This document shows, piece by piece, positions 9,683 to 21,199 of a stretch of DNA of 64,000 nucleotides (position 1 is the first letter of the stretch; each line of letters begins with the position of its first letter). Below the pieces are notes generated by a model, which saw only the letters and a program-made list of their open reading frames with translations, had not been told where the DNA came from and ran no database searches. This stretch comes from Symsagittifera roscoffensis (lineage: Eukaryota > Xenacoelomorpha > Acoela > Convolutidae): the NCBI RefSeq assembly GCF_963678635.1, contig NC_087064.1:23488539-23552538 (forward strand), written 5' to 3'. A program made the translations under genes and the position numbers.

Positions 9683-12600
9683 CTGTCATAACTATTTGCC
9701 GTCCTTTTTTCTACTTTTTTCGGCCATTTTGTCGAGAATTTCTTTCTTTGTGAACAAATACCTCAAATAATTGTTCTTGTTATTTCTTTTTAGCCTTGCG
9801 ATGTTTCAGTCCCAGGAATTTCCACAAAAGAAAATTGCCGCCAGCTTTTTATCCCGACGCAGAAAAAATAATTTAATCTAAAAATAGAAAAATGTGTTTT
9901 TTACATTTTAGCTTACTTTTTAAAGCTGCATCGCTTTAAATATATAATTGATTGTACTTCAAATTGCTTGAACAGTCTTAAGCTGGGTAAAAACAAGTTT
10001 TTCAAACATTTTTTTTTGCAAGGCAAACAAACAAATTAACGGTTAATTTTCAGTAGGATTGGTTTGAAAAACTTTCAAATATGAGTTTTGACGTAGGAAG
10101 ACGAATCCAAATCTAGGCGTTCTTCCAAAGGTCAAAGACTAGTTTAAAGAGGTTTAGGATATCGCTAACTTCCTGAGTAGAGAATTCCTGTATTTTTAAT
10201 TAGTTATTTTATACAAAATGCAGATCAAAAGCGTATAGGGGCTTCAAAGTTAAGGCGATGAACCTGTTGAAATGCCGGAATTATTTGGTAAAACAATCCT
10301 TATCTTCTGGGAGAGCTAATTATGTCCAAAGGTGTTTTCAGTATCATATTACATTAAATAGTAAACAACTAAAAACTGTTTTTTTTTTCAATGGCAAAAA
10401 ATATTTTTTGATGCAAAAATGCGTTGAGATTATTTTCAATTTTTTTCCTGATACTTTCACTCGAAGAACTAATCCTTTTTTGAAAAAAAATTTAAAATTA
10501 AAATTTATTTCAGTTTGCTCATGATGTCAATATTTTTCTGGATAGTTTTTCATGGGAGCTTTAAATTTAAAAATAACTTGTCACATCTTGTTCATTTAAA
10601 ACTGGATCGATTTTTTATCAGCACTTTTTCAGCATTCTCCTCAGCAGATAGATACCTTCTCAAGTGTGAAAAGGTAAACGGGGCAAAGATAACATTTTTA
10701 GGGACTCAAGTCGGGCCAAAAGGGGAGTCAAGCTGAGCAGCCAACACAGAATTCTACTGGGTTGTATTCGAGTATAGAATCACCCAAAAGGAATACAGCG
10801 ACCAACAAGTACCCAAATATTGTTTTCAATATAAACATAAGTGAATTTTCCAATAAATTTCACATTTGGAAAAAAATGCACAGTGTGCAAACTCTTATTG
10901 CAAATTATCTTTACTAGTGACGCTAAATTTAACTAGCAAAAATGAGTGAAAGTAGAAAAAGTTTATTACTGTTTAGTATGAAGGGTTTGAATCTGAAAAG
11001 TATGCTTTCATGAACAACCTAAATTTTCTGTCCTTCGAAATAATTGAAAAATTATATCTAGATAATCCAAAAAAAAGCTTTTTTTCAGGGAAGAGGGAAA
11101 AATTTGGGCGCCATAGAAGTCAATGTTTATGAAATCTAACCCTTAGTTATTTATCGTCCATCATGTAACAAAACACAATATCTTGCTCGGTTGGTTTCCA
11201 AATTGAGACTTGCGTTGAAGGGTGACCGACTATATTAAAAATTTAGAATGTCAACTCAACCGAGTAGAGCTATCCGAGTTAAACATCCTCAATGCCCATC
11301 ACTGGGTTATGTAATGCTAAGGTCAATGTTTAAATGGGAGTGCTTAAGTAATAAATGAAGATCTGATTTTGTTGTGGGAAGTCGATAAAATAACTGATCT
11401 AGGCATTTTTCAATAAATATGGAAAATATATTTTGAAATACGACGACCCAAGCGTAAGCTTAAAAAATTTTAGAGAAAAATGAAAACCTGACGACGTAGA
11501 AATGTCTAGAAAAGATAACAAGACTGCTCGTATCAGGGCGAAGTCCTGAATGTTCCGACTGCCTTTTAAGGTTTATGGAGCAGTAATAACATTAAAAATT
11601 TATATGAAATCATATAAAATGAAATTTTTTTTCTAAAATTTGAAATTTTTTATGAAAATCATCCCCCAACACGCCATATAAAGTATAAAAGATAGATTTC
11701 GTTCCTTGTAACAAATCAATTATGGCAAATAAGCTTCCTTCAATCAATTTGGAACGATTTCTACCACGGATTAAATCTCCGCTTACGCGTTAATAGCGCG
11801 AAATATATCGCGCGTTAATTGTCCCAAATTGGTCAAAATGGCCAAAATGGCAGTCTTTAAACCCTCATAACTTTACGAAAAATAATCACAGATGAAATGT
11901 TTTTTCAAATTTAAGCTCAAGACAACAATACCTTTTGAATGATATAAAAAATACCGTCAAAAATGGCTAGTTAAAAAGTCGAAATTTGTCTGAAAAAAAA
12001 ACCCACCCCGAGCACAAATATTCTGTTTCTTTCGTATCGAAAGTCGGAACAATAAACAGTTTAAGAACAACTGTGGATTTTGATTTGATTTTTTCAGGCT
12101 AAAATTGGCAAACTTTTTGTACTTCGGAGCAAGGACGCATCAGCCTCCTACTGCTTTTCCAATTTCGCTCGTATCTTTTTTCAAATGAAGAATTTTTTCA
12201 ACAATAATATTTGATAATATTGCGTTAAAATTTCAATCAAAATGTCTAGTAGAGTTCTTAGAGTAGAACCAAACGGCTGCAAAAGCTAACATATCGTCCC
12301 GGTTCAGGAAGTAATAGAAAATTTCTGATTCAACACTGTTGAACCATCTTTAGATATTTGAACTCCATGAGTTGAAATCCTTATAAAGATATGAACGTTT
12401 CCAGTAAAAACAATTAGTTTCAATTGGCTAAATACTTAATTCAAAAAGTTGTCGAAATTGGTTCAATATTAAGACCAATTTCGACAAATGAAATTAAAAC
12501 TTTCACTGGTCGCGTTTTACACCTTGGTGAAGATGTTAATTCCTGGAGTTCAAATATAAAACAGTAAATGAACTATGTTTACACTTGCGATCAGCTTAGT

Positions 12601-13505
12601 GTATTACTACGAACCTTCTTTTTTTCTAACCTAACTCGCAAATAAAAGTGTACATGGAATGTGTTTACTTTTATGGAAACTTCACTGTAGCTTTGGAAAT
12701 TTTACAGCATCTGTTCTCCGCTTTATTTGTGGCTAGTGCTTGTCATTAATTAAGCGCAATAAATTGTTCCGTGCTGAAATTTTTTCAAATTTTTTGGCCC
12801 CATTTACTCCGAGAACGGTTGACATTTTATTTAAAATATCCAGTTGCTGATTAATTTTATCTCTTAAACAAGAAAAATTAAAAATACTTTTGTGAAGTTT
12901 TTAATTGTCTCCAGATTTTTGAGGGTTTTGTTTATTTTAATGGTCAGAAAAGGCTGAATTTGTCTATGAGTCATAATCAATTAACAGAAAATTTTTATTA
13001 TAATGAAAAATGCGGGTTGAGTTAGATTAAGAATTAACTGCAGTCTAAACAAACCACTTGTCTGAAAATTGAAAAAAGTTTGGTCTGAAAAAATGTTTAG
13101 TCTGAAAAATTGAAAAATGCGGATCAGTTTTTTTGACACCAAGATGTTTTTTTCAATACGTTTGTTTTATATCAGACTTAACGCCTAGAAGCTTTCTTTG
13201 AGGTTGTCCAAAAACATTTTGGAAAGAAATCAATCCCACATTATAGTTTTTTTCTCATATGGTGATTTTGTCAGAAGACTAGTTGATACTAGATATAAGT
13301 TTGGGGCGAAAAACTTTTAAAACTCAAAAAATTTTTAAAATAACTTTCCCAAGAAAACTGTCTAGGATAGCCAAAAAGGTCGTATTTTGCAATTTAATTT
13401 TAACTTCGAACATAATTACTTTGTTCTAACTTTAAGGAAAATTGAATTATTTTGGTAGCTTGGCGTTTTGTGTCGTAAGGAGGTTAAAAAAATAGAAAAA
13501 ACCAG
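9683..13505. other. AT-rich non-coding DNA, possibly intronic
   Basis: No exon or repeat with clear identity, apart from one copy of the dispersed motif ACAAGACTGCTCGTATCAGG at 11519-11538. It may be intron 2 of the LAMTOR3-like gene. Confidence 0.3.
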
Positions 13506-13951
13506 GTCGGGTACAGGGGCGGATCTAGGATTTTCTCAAGGGGGCGGATTTTCAAAGAAATTTCGAAAATTTTGTCGACTTTTTTTTAAGTCGACCAAAT
13601 TGATTTTCCAAGCTATCCCAAATCACTAAAAATAACCCCTGTTTTGGTCAATTTTTGTGCGCAGCAGGCAAAATTTTGAAAAACAGGCCAAAAAAAGGCG
13701 TTTTTAGGCACTTTTTGGAAAATGTTGACCAAAAATTGCGTTTTTTTTTTGGCGCGGGCTCCCCTCTCAAAATAAGTATATATTGGCGCCGAAAGCGCCT
13801 TAGAAAGTTTTTTTAAGGTCCGTCGCCAAATATTGTTATCTCAAAATAGTAGAAAGGGGGACCCTTTGGGTTGGTAGGGAGTCGAATCCCTGAAAAGGGG
13901 GGCGTCTGTCCCCCCCCCCCCGCCTTCCCTAAATCCGCCCCTGGTCGGGTA
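13506..13951 (+). mobile_element. Complete 430-bp hAT-type MITE with 8-bp target duplication
   Basis: The element spans 13514-13943 and is flanked on both sides by the identical 8-mer GTCGGGTA (13506-13513 and 13944-13951). It opens CAGGGGCGGATCTAGGATTT and closes CTAAATCCGCCCCTG, so the terminal inverted repeat is CAGGGGCGGAT before the first mismatch. It has no coding capacity. Eight-base target duplications with CAG...CTG ends are diagnostic of the hAT superfamily, so this is a non-autonomous hAT element, probably mobilised by a transposase outside the window. Confidence 0.93.
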
Positions 13952-14599
13952 TTGAACAATTTTTTTGTTAACCGTTTTAAAAATGTTTGCCATTGTTTTT
14001 GTTTTCTGTGAAATCCCGCAGTTTTTTCTGATCGTGAGTTAATAATCTTATCTTATATAATAGTTGTAAATAAAACACGCCATCTGTTCCTCTCGATATC
14101 TTTTGTAGGCAGGATAGGTTTGAGCAAATCCTTATTCTAATACTGATCTTATTCCTGCTTTCAATTTCCTGTTTACATCAGATCTGTAGAAAACACTGGT
14201 AGAAAAATGGTTAGGTTTGAATCCAAAATTAATTTAGTTTTATCAATTGACGGGGTATGATCAGTAAATTGACAAGGTGTGATTAATTTGTAGGATTCAG
14301 TTATGAATCATGATTGGCTATAATATTAACATATACAAAAGCTTGAAGCTCAAACAAAAAAATGAATTGGTAGCCGTCAGGTCTCAATCTGGTCATTTGT
14401 TTAGTTGGCACCATCACTTACTGAAGTACTTCAACTTTTCAACAACTATTTAGAGAGCTGTTTACTAGTCTCAATGACATGCAATCCTGATTGACATGGT
14501 GGTCTGTTTATCAAGGATATAGCTCGCATTTTGACATAATACACTTGTCGGCTTGAATCTTGTTTGAGTTTTCTGTAATCGACTGATTTTAACACTTAC

Positions 14600-15010
14600 C
14601 CGGGTTCTTCCTTTGTGGTCGTGAACTACTACAACGCCCAGGGATTCAGTGCTCGGCAAACGACAGAACCTGGTCCAGAAATTTATGTCCATCTGTAACT
14701 TATATCCATCTGTAATAATTTTAACAAAAAGAATCGAAACAGCCAAAAAATGGACCAGAAAGTGTGTTGGTTAACTAGACAACTTCTAGTGGACTGCTGT
14801 TTATGAATAAACCAGTAGTGTAAATGTACTAGCTCTAGCTATTCCACACAAAGGTCCCGCTTTCTGCCATCTGAAACTTATTAAAAATTTAGACTTCTAA
14901 TTAAAAATTAACCTACACTCTATCCCGTTAACACGCAAAATTATACATGCAAACTCGCAAAGCAAACATACAACCAACACCGACCAAGCGTTACCTGTAT
15001 CTTTAAACAT
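14600..15010 (-). CDS. 5' exons of a LAMTOR3/MP1-like roadblock-fold protein
   Basis: Exon 1 (14995-15010) reads ATGTTTAAAGATACAG|GTAACG. Exon 2 (14600-14709) follows acceptor AAATTATTACAG and ends ACCCGG|GTAAGT. The phase-1 junction is consistent and gives MFKDT-D-GYKLQMDINFWTRFCRLP, then STESLGVVVVHDHKGRTR. The segment LPSTESLGVVVVHDHKGRTR resembles the start of LAMTOR3, where a conserved LPS-x-E-x-L is followed by a hydrophobic strand and a D-x-D/K-G turn. LAMTOR3 is a roadblock-fold subunit of Ragulator on late endosomes/lysosomes that supports mTORC1 and MAPK signalling. Only the N-terminal third is seen with confidence. The identification rests on about 20 residues. Confidence 0.42.
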
Positions 15011-17169
15011 TGCGGCCCTTTTCCCCCGTAATTCAACGATGCCAAATTTATAAAAAATGGAAAAATGCTTAATTTTTAATGACTTATTCGGCCTGCTTCC
15101 AGCATATTCCCAGAACAGCAAAGTGCTTTCGGGTTTCTAATGAAATTCACCCCCATATTCAAATTTTGATTCCCAAAAGACTTAACCAGACAGAACTAAT
15201 AGCAACTTTGTTACTTTAGATGATTTTAAGCCCCTCGTGTCATAGTAATTTATCATTATTTTTTCAATAAAGCATGGACTTTTTAATAATATTTGTTGAT
15301 ACAAAATTGGTATACTTTTTATCGTGAAGGTTCTTCATCTCAGTCTTTTTTGCATTATCATAAAGCTAATTATCATATTTGAAAAATGAATGCTATTTCA
15401 CTTATTTTAATCCCTAAAGAAAAGTAGAAAAAAACTCTAAGAAGTATTGTTCGACAAGAATATTCTGATGAGTTATGAAATTAATCATGCCTGCAGCTAT
15501 TTTTGACAGACTATACTTCTATACTTTTAAAATAATACTATATCATTTGTTTATAATAAATTTTGTGTTTATATCTTAGTTAGAGCCCAACGAAAGCCCC
15601 TTTTTTAGGATTAACTTCAAAATATTTTCACTAATGGGTAGGAGTATTGTGAAAAGGAACATTTCTTGTGTTTTTTTTAGTTAACCAGCAAGCTGAATAA
15701 ATAATTCAAGGGTTATTTAAAGTATTTTTCAATGACAAAAGATGGGCGAACAAAATTATGTTGATTTTCGTTGGAAGTATTAAGTTTTTGGAACTTAAAT
15801 TCGAAGATTTTTTGCTGACGTTTAAGCTAAAAAGGAAAATGCTCGCAAAAATGCGCTGATCAAAAATTTGGAATAAAATTCAACAAGGTTTCAAATGAAC
15901 AATACTCCATAGATCTTAAGATGCAGTCGCAATATTCAGGGCTTCACCCTGATACGAGCTATCTTGTTTGATTTATCGTTTCACTAGATGTTACAAACAA
16001 TTTACTGACGACTTGTAAGTTATATTCAATCTACTTGAAAAAAAAATCAATTTTGTCTTAATGAGGCAGAGAAAAATAGTGATACGTTTTGTTTTCTAGA
16101 GTAATCGAATATCACTGTCATATTGAAGCGATGCGTCAATGAGTATTCGATCAGAGTACAGCGACTATGTAACTTGCAGATCAACAAGTTTTGTTTAATT
16201 TTGTGCAAAGTAAAAGAAAGTGAACGAAGATTTTTAAAATACAAAAATTAAATTTTCTCCAGTTCGAGGAAGGCTCCAAAGAGTTTTTCTTGTTTTTTTC
16301 CTATCTTTCAGAATTCTAGATCGCAATATTTTCTAATATAACAGCCCTGGGTAAAGTTGTATTATGAAGTTAATCAAAAACTGTACATTTGCTCGGAGAA
16401 ATGTCTCAAAATCTGTTCACTTGGTCGCTCATACACGTTTTTTTTGCAGTTCCTAAAGTATTTAAATAGTTGATTTTCTGTAATGAAATGTCAGAAAAAA
16501 GTGAACGGGGCTGGAAAACAATCAATTATTTTTGCAACAATTCAGAGAACCCATTGTCGGATCATACTATGACCAGTACATAATTGTAACCCAAGTCCTT
16601 CTAAAATTTAATACCTTTAAAAGAAAAACAATGTTTTTTTTTCAAAAAATTACTAAAATCAACAGTTTTTAGAGAAAATCTCACACTAACCGGTAGATTT
16701 CGATCCAGTTTCCATTTGCAAACTCAGTTTATTAAAAACTTTGGAATTGTATTATTTTTTAATGGTTGTTAATTTGCCTGTTTGAATGATTTTTTTTGGG
16801 ACACTGGACGTAAAAAAGACTAATTTGAAATAATGATAACGTCAAAGCTTAATTTTCGATGTACACTCATTAATAAAGTTTGCATTATTAAATTGGGAAA
16901 AGTTCTTTAATTTTTACTTATTCATGGACTCAAAACTTAAAACAGGCATTAATTATTAGTACATTCCACAGGAAATAATTACCAGACAAACTAGGTTAGA
17001 CATTCAGCATTCCATTATTTTGTTTTTGTATTATGTAAAAAAATTTTACCGGGCTTAAAAAATTAATTTTTTAAACAAGTTTGCAAAATTTAATGAATCA
17101 CTGAAAATTTCATCACCTACTGCTTTTAATGTTTGGATTTTACCGTGGTACAAAAATAAATCTTTCAAC
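15011..17169. other. AT-rich intergenic DNA
   Basis: Upstream of the LAMTOR3-like start. Many homopolymer runs and no supported exon. It contains a reverse-orientation dispersed motif at 15934-15968 (CCCTGATACGAGCTATCTTGT). Confidence 0.35.
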
Positions 17170-17369
17170 NNNNNNNNNNNNNNNNNNNNNNNNNNNNNNN
17201 NNNNNNNNNNNNNNNNNNNNNNNNNNNNNNNNNNNNNNNNNNNNNNNNNNNNNNNNNNNNNNNNNNNNNNNNNNNNNNNNNNNNNNNNNNNNNNNNNNNN
17301 NNNNNNNNNNNNNNNNNNNNNNNNNNNNNNNNNNNNNNNNNNNNNNNNNNNNNNNNNNNNNNNNNNNNN
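17170..17369. other. Assembly gap (200 N)
   Basis: Exactly 200 N bases, probably a fixed-size scaffold gap. The right edge falls inside a MITE copy, which may explain the break. Confidence 1.
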
Positions 17370-17490
17370 TTGACGCCAAAAGATATTAATTGCGAGGGGG
17401 AGCGCGGGCCAAAAAACGCAATTTTCTGTCTCAGTTTTCCAAAAAGTGCCCAAGAATGGCTTTTTGACTTTTCATTTTAAAATTTGGCTG
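17370..17490 (-). mobile_element. Truncated MITE, reverse orientation
   Basis: Read on the minus strand it follows the family core: GGGCACTTTTTGGAAAACTG, GCGTTTTTTGGCCCGCGCTC and ATATCTTTTGGCGTC. It is cut by the assembly gap on the left. Confidence 0.6.
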
Positions 17491-17495
17491 GGGCG

Positions 17496-17715
17496 CAGGG
17501 GCGGATCTAGGATTTTCTCGAGAGGGGGGGGGGCTGGATGGACTTTCTGCAAAAATTTCAAAAATTTTGTCGACCTTTTTTTTACGTCGACCAAATTGAT
17601 TTTCCGAGCTCTCCCAAAGCATTAATAAGACCCATTTTCTACGCCTCAGACAATTTTTGAAAAAACAGGCCACAAAAAGCATATTTAGGCACTTTTTGGT
17701 CACTATACCAGCAAA
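17496..17715 (+). mobile_element. 5' half of a hAT-type MITE, forward orientation
   Basis: It starts with an intact left terminus CAGGGGCGGATCTAGGATTT plus G-run, then GTCGACCAAATTGATTTTCC. The right half is missing and the sequence runs into ~100-bp repeat units near 17711. Confidence 0.7.
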
Positions 17716-18030
17716 AAGCGTAAAATGCCATCTGTTTTTTCATTAAGGGGTCAGTCAACAATTTTTTTTCAAAGTATTATCTAATTCAATTGGTTAACTG
17801 GCAAAAAACTAAAAAGCGAAAAGCTTAAAAGTCATTCGGTTTTCCCATTAAAAGGCCAGTCGAAATAGTTTCTTGAAATTTTTTTCATTCATCTATAAAT
17901 ATGCGTTAAACCAAAACGCTAAGAGGTTGAAAACCCAGTTTTTACCCTGGAAGATCCTTTCAAAAACTATTTTCCAAATTTTTCTCCATTTCAATTGTAA
18001 ACGTAAACTTGCAAAAAACCAAAAAGATTG
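17711..18030 (+). repeat. Diverged ~100-bp tandem repeats, left part
   Basis: Successive units open with variants of GCAAAAAACCAAAAAG and carry TTTTCCATTAA then AATTGTAAAC near the end. Unit spacing is about 90-110 bp with heavy divergence. The unit beginning AAAACGCTAAGAGGTTGAAAA at about 17915 reappears at 19349 on the other side of the pol fragment. Confidence 0.55.
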
Positions 18031-19348
18031 GAAACTTTAAGCTGCCAAAATTTTCACTACATTGGATCTTGGTTCTACCTTTTAGCAGGTTTTCTAGCTA
18101 AACAGAACGAGGAAAAGACGGGAGTAGGGCTTGTACCAGTGGAAGAGGATGCGTTTCGGCTTGAGCAATGCAACAGCGACCACACAGAGGCTTATGGTTC
18201 AAGCCTTGTCAAGCTCAACACAGAAGTACGGGACGCTCGTGATACGCTATGTGATTGATATAGTAATAGCGACACCCTCTATGACTGACCATATTGGTAG
18301 ACTCGACGAAATTTTGGACTGTACGAAAAGAACTGGCTTGAAAGCAAACCATCAAAAAGCGAGGTCCTCATGGACTCAATAACATACCTGGGAAGACTTG
18401 TGGATGAGTATGGCGTGAGCCGGGATCCTGATGCGATCGAAGCCGTGTTAACATGGAAAGCCTCCAGGACAGACTCGCAATTGATGAGCTTGCTAAAGTT
18501 TGTGGTTTACTGTACAAACTTTGTTATGAGATATACAGATAAAATTTAACCGATGCAGCAGCTGGTGTGCAACAACGGGAAGAAGTTGGTGTGGCATGAA
18601 ACTGCTCAGAAAGCCTTCGAGATCATTAAGCGGGAGTTGTGCGAGGCATCAGTACTAGGCATGCCTACAGAGGAGGGCATGTACGTTCTCGACACTGATG
18701 CCTCAGTAGTTACCATCTCCGGAATAATGCATAAGGAACAAGATTGTGATGGGACAACTGTTCTCCGTCCCATTGCATATGGCAGTAAAGTTTTGAGCAA
18801 TACGGAGACGAAGTATGGTGGGCCAAAAGAAAAAGAAGATTGTTTGTGGTAGTCACGTTCGTTGAGAACTATTCCGCTTTTTTAGAGAGCGCTCCCTTCA
18901 AGCTGCGAGTAGACAGCCGAGCCTTATCCTGGTTGAAGACGTAATCCATAGACCAGAGTTACTTAGGTCGTTGCATAGTCCGACTGGAGGGCTATCACAC
19001 GATATTTGAGCACAGGATGCGTGGCAAGCATCAGAATGCTGACAGTATCAGCAAAAAGACAGAAATATATGAAATATTGGAAAAGATGCAAGCCAGTTAG
19101 GCAGAGAAATAGAATGATTCTCTTCTTTTTAGACAATTAAACCTATGAGGCAATTCCTTTGATGCGGTGGCTGGATAAATCTAGACACCCTATACCGAGT
19201 CACCCTCAATTACCGGTAGAAAAGACACTCGAGAAAAAGATCTTATCCGAGAAGGACCCGGTTCCCTTTGATCTGTTATTACGTTCGAACTTGGTTCAAC
19301 AAGAGCTGACTCGCATGAACATAAAGAGCCTCTCCTTGCTGGAAAAAC
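18031..19348 (+). pseudogene. pol: Decayed Ty3/gypsy pol fragment (RT-RNase H), copy 1
   Basis: The fragment begins inside RT palm sequence that translates as FTTLDLGST in one frame. It then shifts frame to FGLSNATATTQRLM and RYVIDIVIAT, where the Y-x-D-D box has lost its first Asp. The RT-RNase H connection follows at 18553-18852, with VLDTDAS (RNase H first Asp) and RPIAYGSKVLSNTE. The RNase H end (SYLGR, RLEGYH, EHRMRGKHQNADS) and a downstream spacer (LPVEKTLEKKILSEKDPVPF, LLLRSNLVQQELTRMN) are recognisable. Several frameshifts and stops make it non-functional. It lacks the RT N-terminus, protease, gag and integrase. It closely resembles the copy at 21200-22690. Confidence 0.88.
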
Positions 19349-19580
19349 AAAAACGCTAAGAGGTTGAAAATCCAAATTTTACCATTGAAGATTTTTCCAA
19401 AAATTATTTCTCAAATTTTCCTCCATTTTATTTGTAAACTTGCAAAAAACCACAAAGATTCTAAAAATTCACCTATTGTACAGTTAAAACGCCTGTTAAA
19501 AAGTTAATTTTTTAATTTACTTTGCGAAAACCGAAAAAAATGTGTTCCATTTTGACGCTCAGTTTTTTTTATATAGTCAA
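19349..19580 (+). repeat. Diverged ~100-bp tandem repeats, right part
   Basis: Continues the units interrupted by the pol fragment: AAAACGCTAAGAGGTTGAAA, then CTTGCAAAAAACCACAAAG, then TTGCGAAAACCGAAAAAAAT, fading out near 19580. Confidence 0.5.
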
Positions 19581-21199
19581 CTAACTGCGATATGAAAAAA
19601 ATATCTTTCACGCTTACTTAAGTTGCTCTTTTTTCCCTAGCTGTAGTCCCTTACTTTTCCCTAGTTGTACTTCTTTTGAAACAAAAATCTCCAAAATTTT
19701 TTGAGAATAGGTCAGCGCAAAGGTAACGCGAGTTTCGAACGCTTCAAAAACCAGCTAGATTTGAAAAACTGATTTCAAAAAAGAAATTGAATAATTTGTA
19801 ATTCCGCTAAAAGTTTGTAATTCCGCTAGAAAATTGTATTTCTGCAATTAAAACGAATCATTAAGCAAGTAATTCCAAAATAAAAAACTTAATTCAATTA
19901 TAAGTTTTTCCCTGCTTCATTTGCATTAATAAACAATTGTTATTCCAATGCTTATTTTTTTATTTATTGTTCCATCTTCGATAAAAACTTCGGTAGCACT
20001 GAATTTTCTGTTTAACCAAAGCGCTGAAAAAAAACTGAATTGAAACTTGAAAATTTTTTCCGTCCTCAACCTTTAAAAAAATTTGCAATCGTGTGAATCT
20101 TTGTTAGATCAATCCAAAAATGAGCAAAAATGAGTGAAAAGCTTAACAAAACATATTTTATAAAATTTATTTGGACGATTGTAATAAACAAGAAGATTAT
20201 CAAAAAAATATTGAAATGATCAACGGTGGATACCAAGCAACAAAAAGTAAATCAGGATAGATACTAACATTTTCAAACAAGCACGAAAAAACCGGGGGGA
20301 GATTTTCTTCTTTCCCAATACCTGTTTTGGGGTCAAGCATAACGGCTCGCATCAGAAATGAAAAACTGCCCGATTATACTATTGTGTACTCGTACAGGGG
20401 CAGTAACACGTACGAAAAAAATGGGATCATGCGCGATATAATTTGAACTGGATCGTAATTTAAGATAAAAGGAACTCCGTCCGCAAGAAAAATTTGTGGA
20501 AAGCGATAATTTTGAAAAACGCAACAGGAGCTAATCGATCTAACAAAAAACAAATTTAACCGCGAAATGGTTGTGATATTTAAAACCATGACTATTTTGA
20601 ATAACAATGAAGCAAACTCAACCGATGACTTATATACCAGCTCTGTAAACTAAGGAGCGTGGAAAGACTTCGGGTGCAAAAAACAAATCAGACGAACCAA
20701 GACATCAAAGCCGGGAAGTTTTTGTTTTCTAAACTGGTATAAAATTCATTTCAATGATCAGCACGGTGTGCAGTTGCTTCGTAATTGCCTCCGATCTGTT
20801 TTTTTCCTTATTTAAATAACCTTCCTACATTTACATCAAACCCTGACAACACCACCAATGCTTCTTCTAACTCCAGTTACCAATTGCGGAACCACCCCTA
20901 CAAACGACCCATTATCACCAGCAACAATCATGATAATTATAAAGACTCCTATCAGCATCATTGACATTCATTTAAAAATACGCAGAGATTTACTCACGTC
21001 ATATGAGTTAGAGTCTAATAAACTTGTTTCTACTAGAAAAAGAACCATTGAAAGGCAAGATAGGGGATGTAGAATTTGAGATGCTTAATGGAGTCTTGAA
21101 ACGGAACGCAGACTTTTTTCATAATATAAAGCAGACTAAGGTTTTTGAAATTTTGTCGAGCATATACTAGAACTGGAAGAAGGTGCCAGAGGCATGCCA
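19581..21199. other. AT-rich spacer between pol copies
   Basis: No recognisable gene. From about 20860 onward the sequence becomes less AT-biased and contains open stretches (for example 20858-21079) that may be decayed upstream retroelement coding sequence, but no domain is recognisable. Confidence 0.35.

Noticed and set aside
14471-14598. Reading through the donor after GRTR as coding
   Set aside because: A consensus GTAAGT donor sits at the boundary and the downstream frame loses any family resemblance. The only nearby acceptor would make a 27-bp intron.
17055-17453. Open frames running through the N gap
   Set aside because: Artefact of ambiguous bases.
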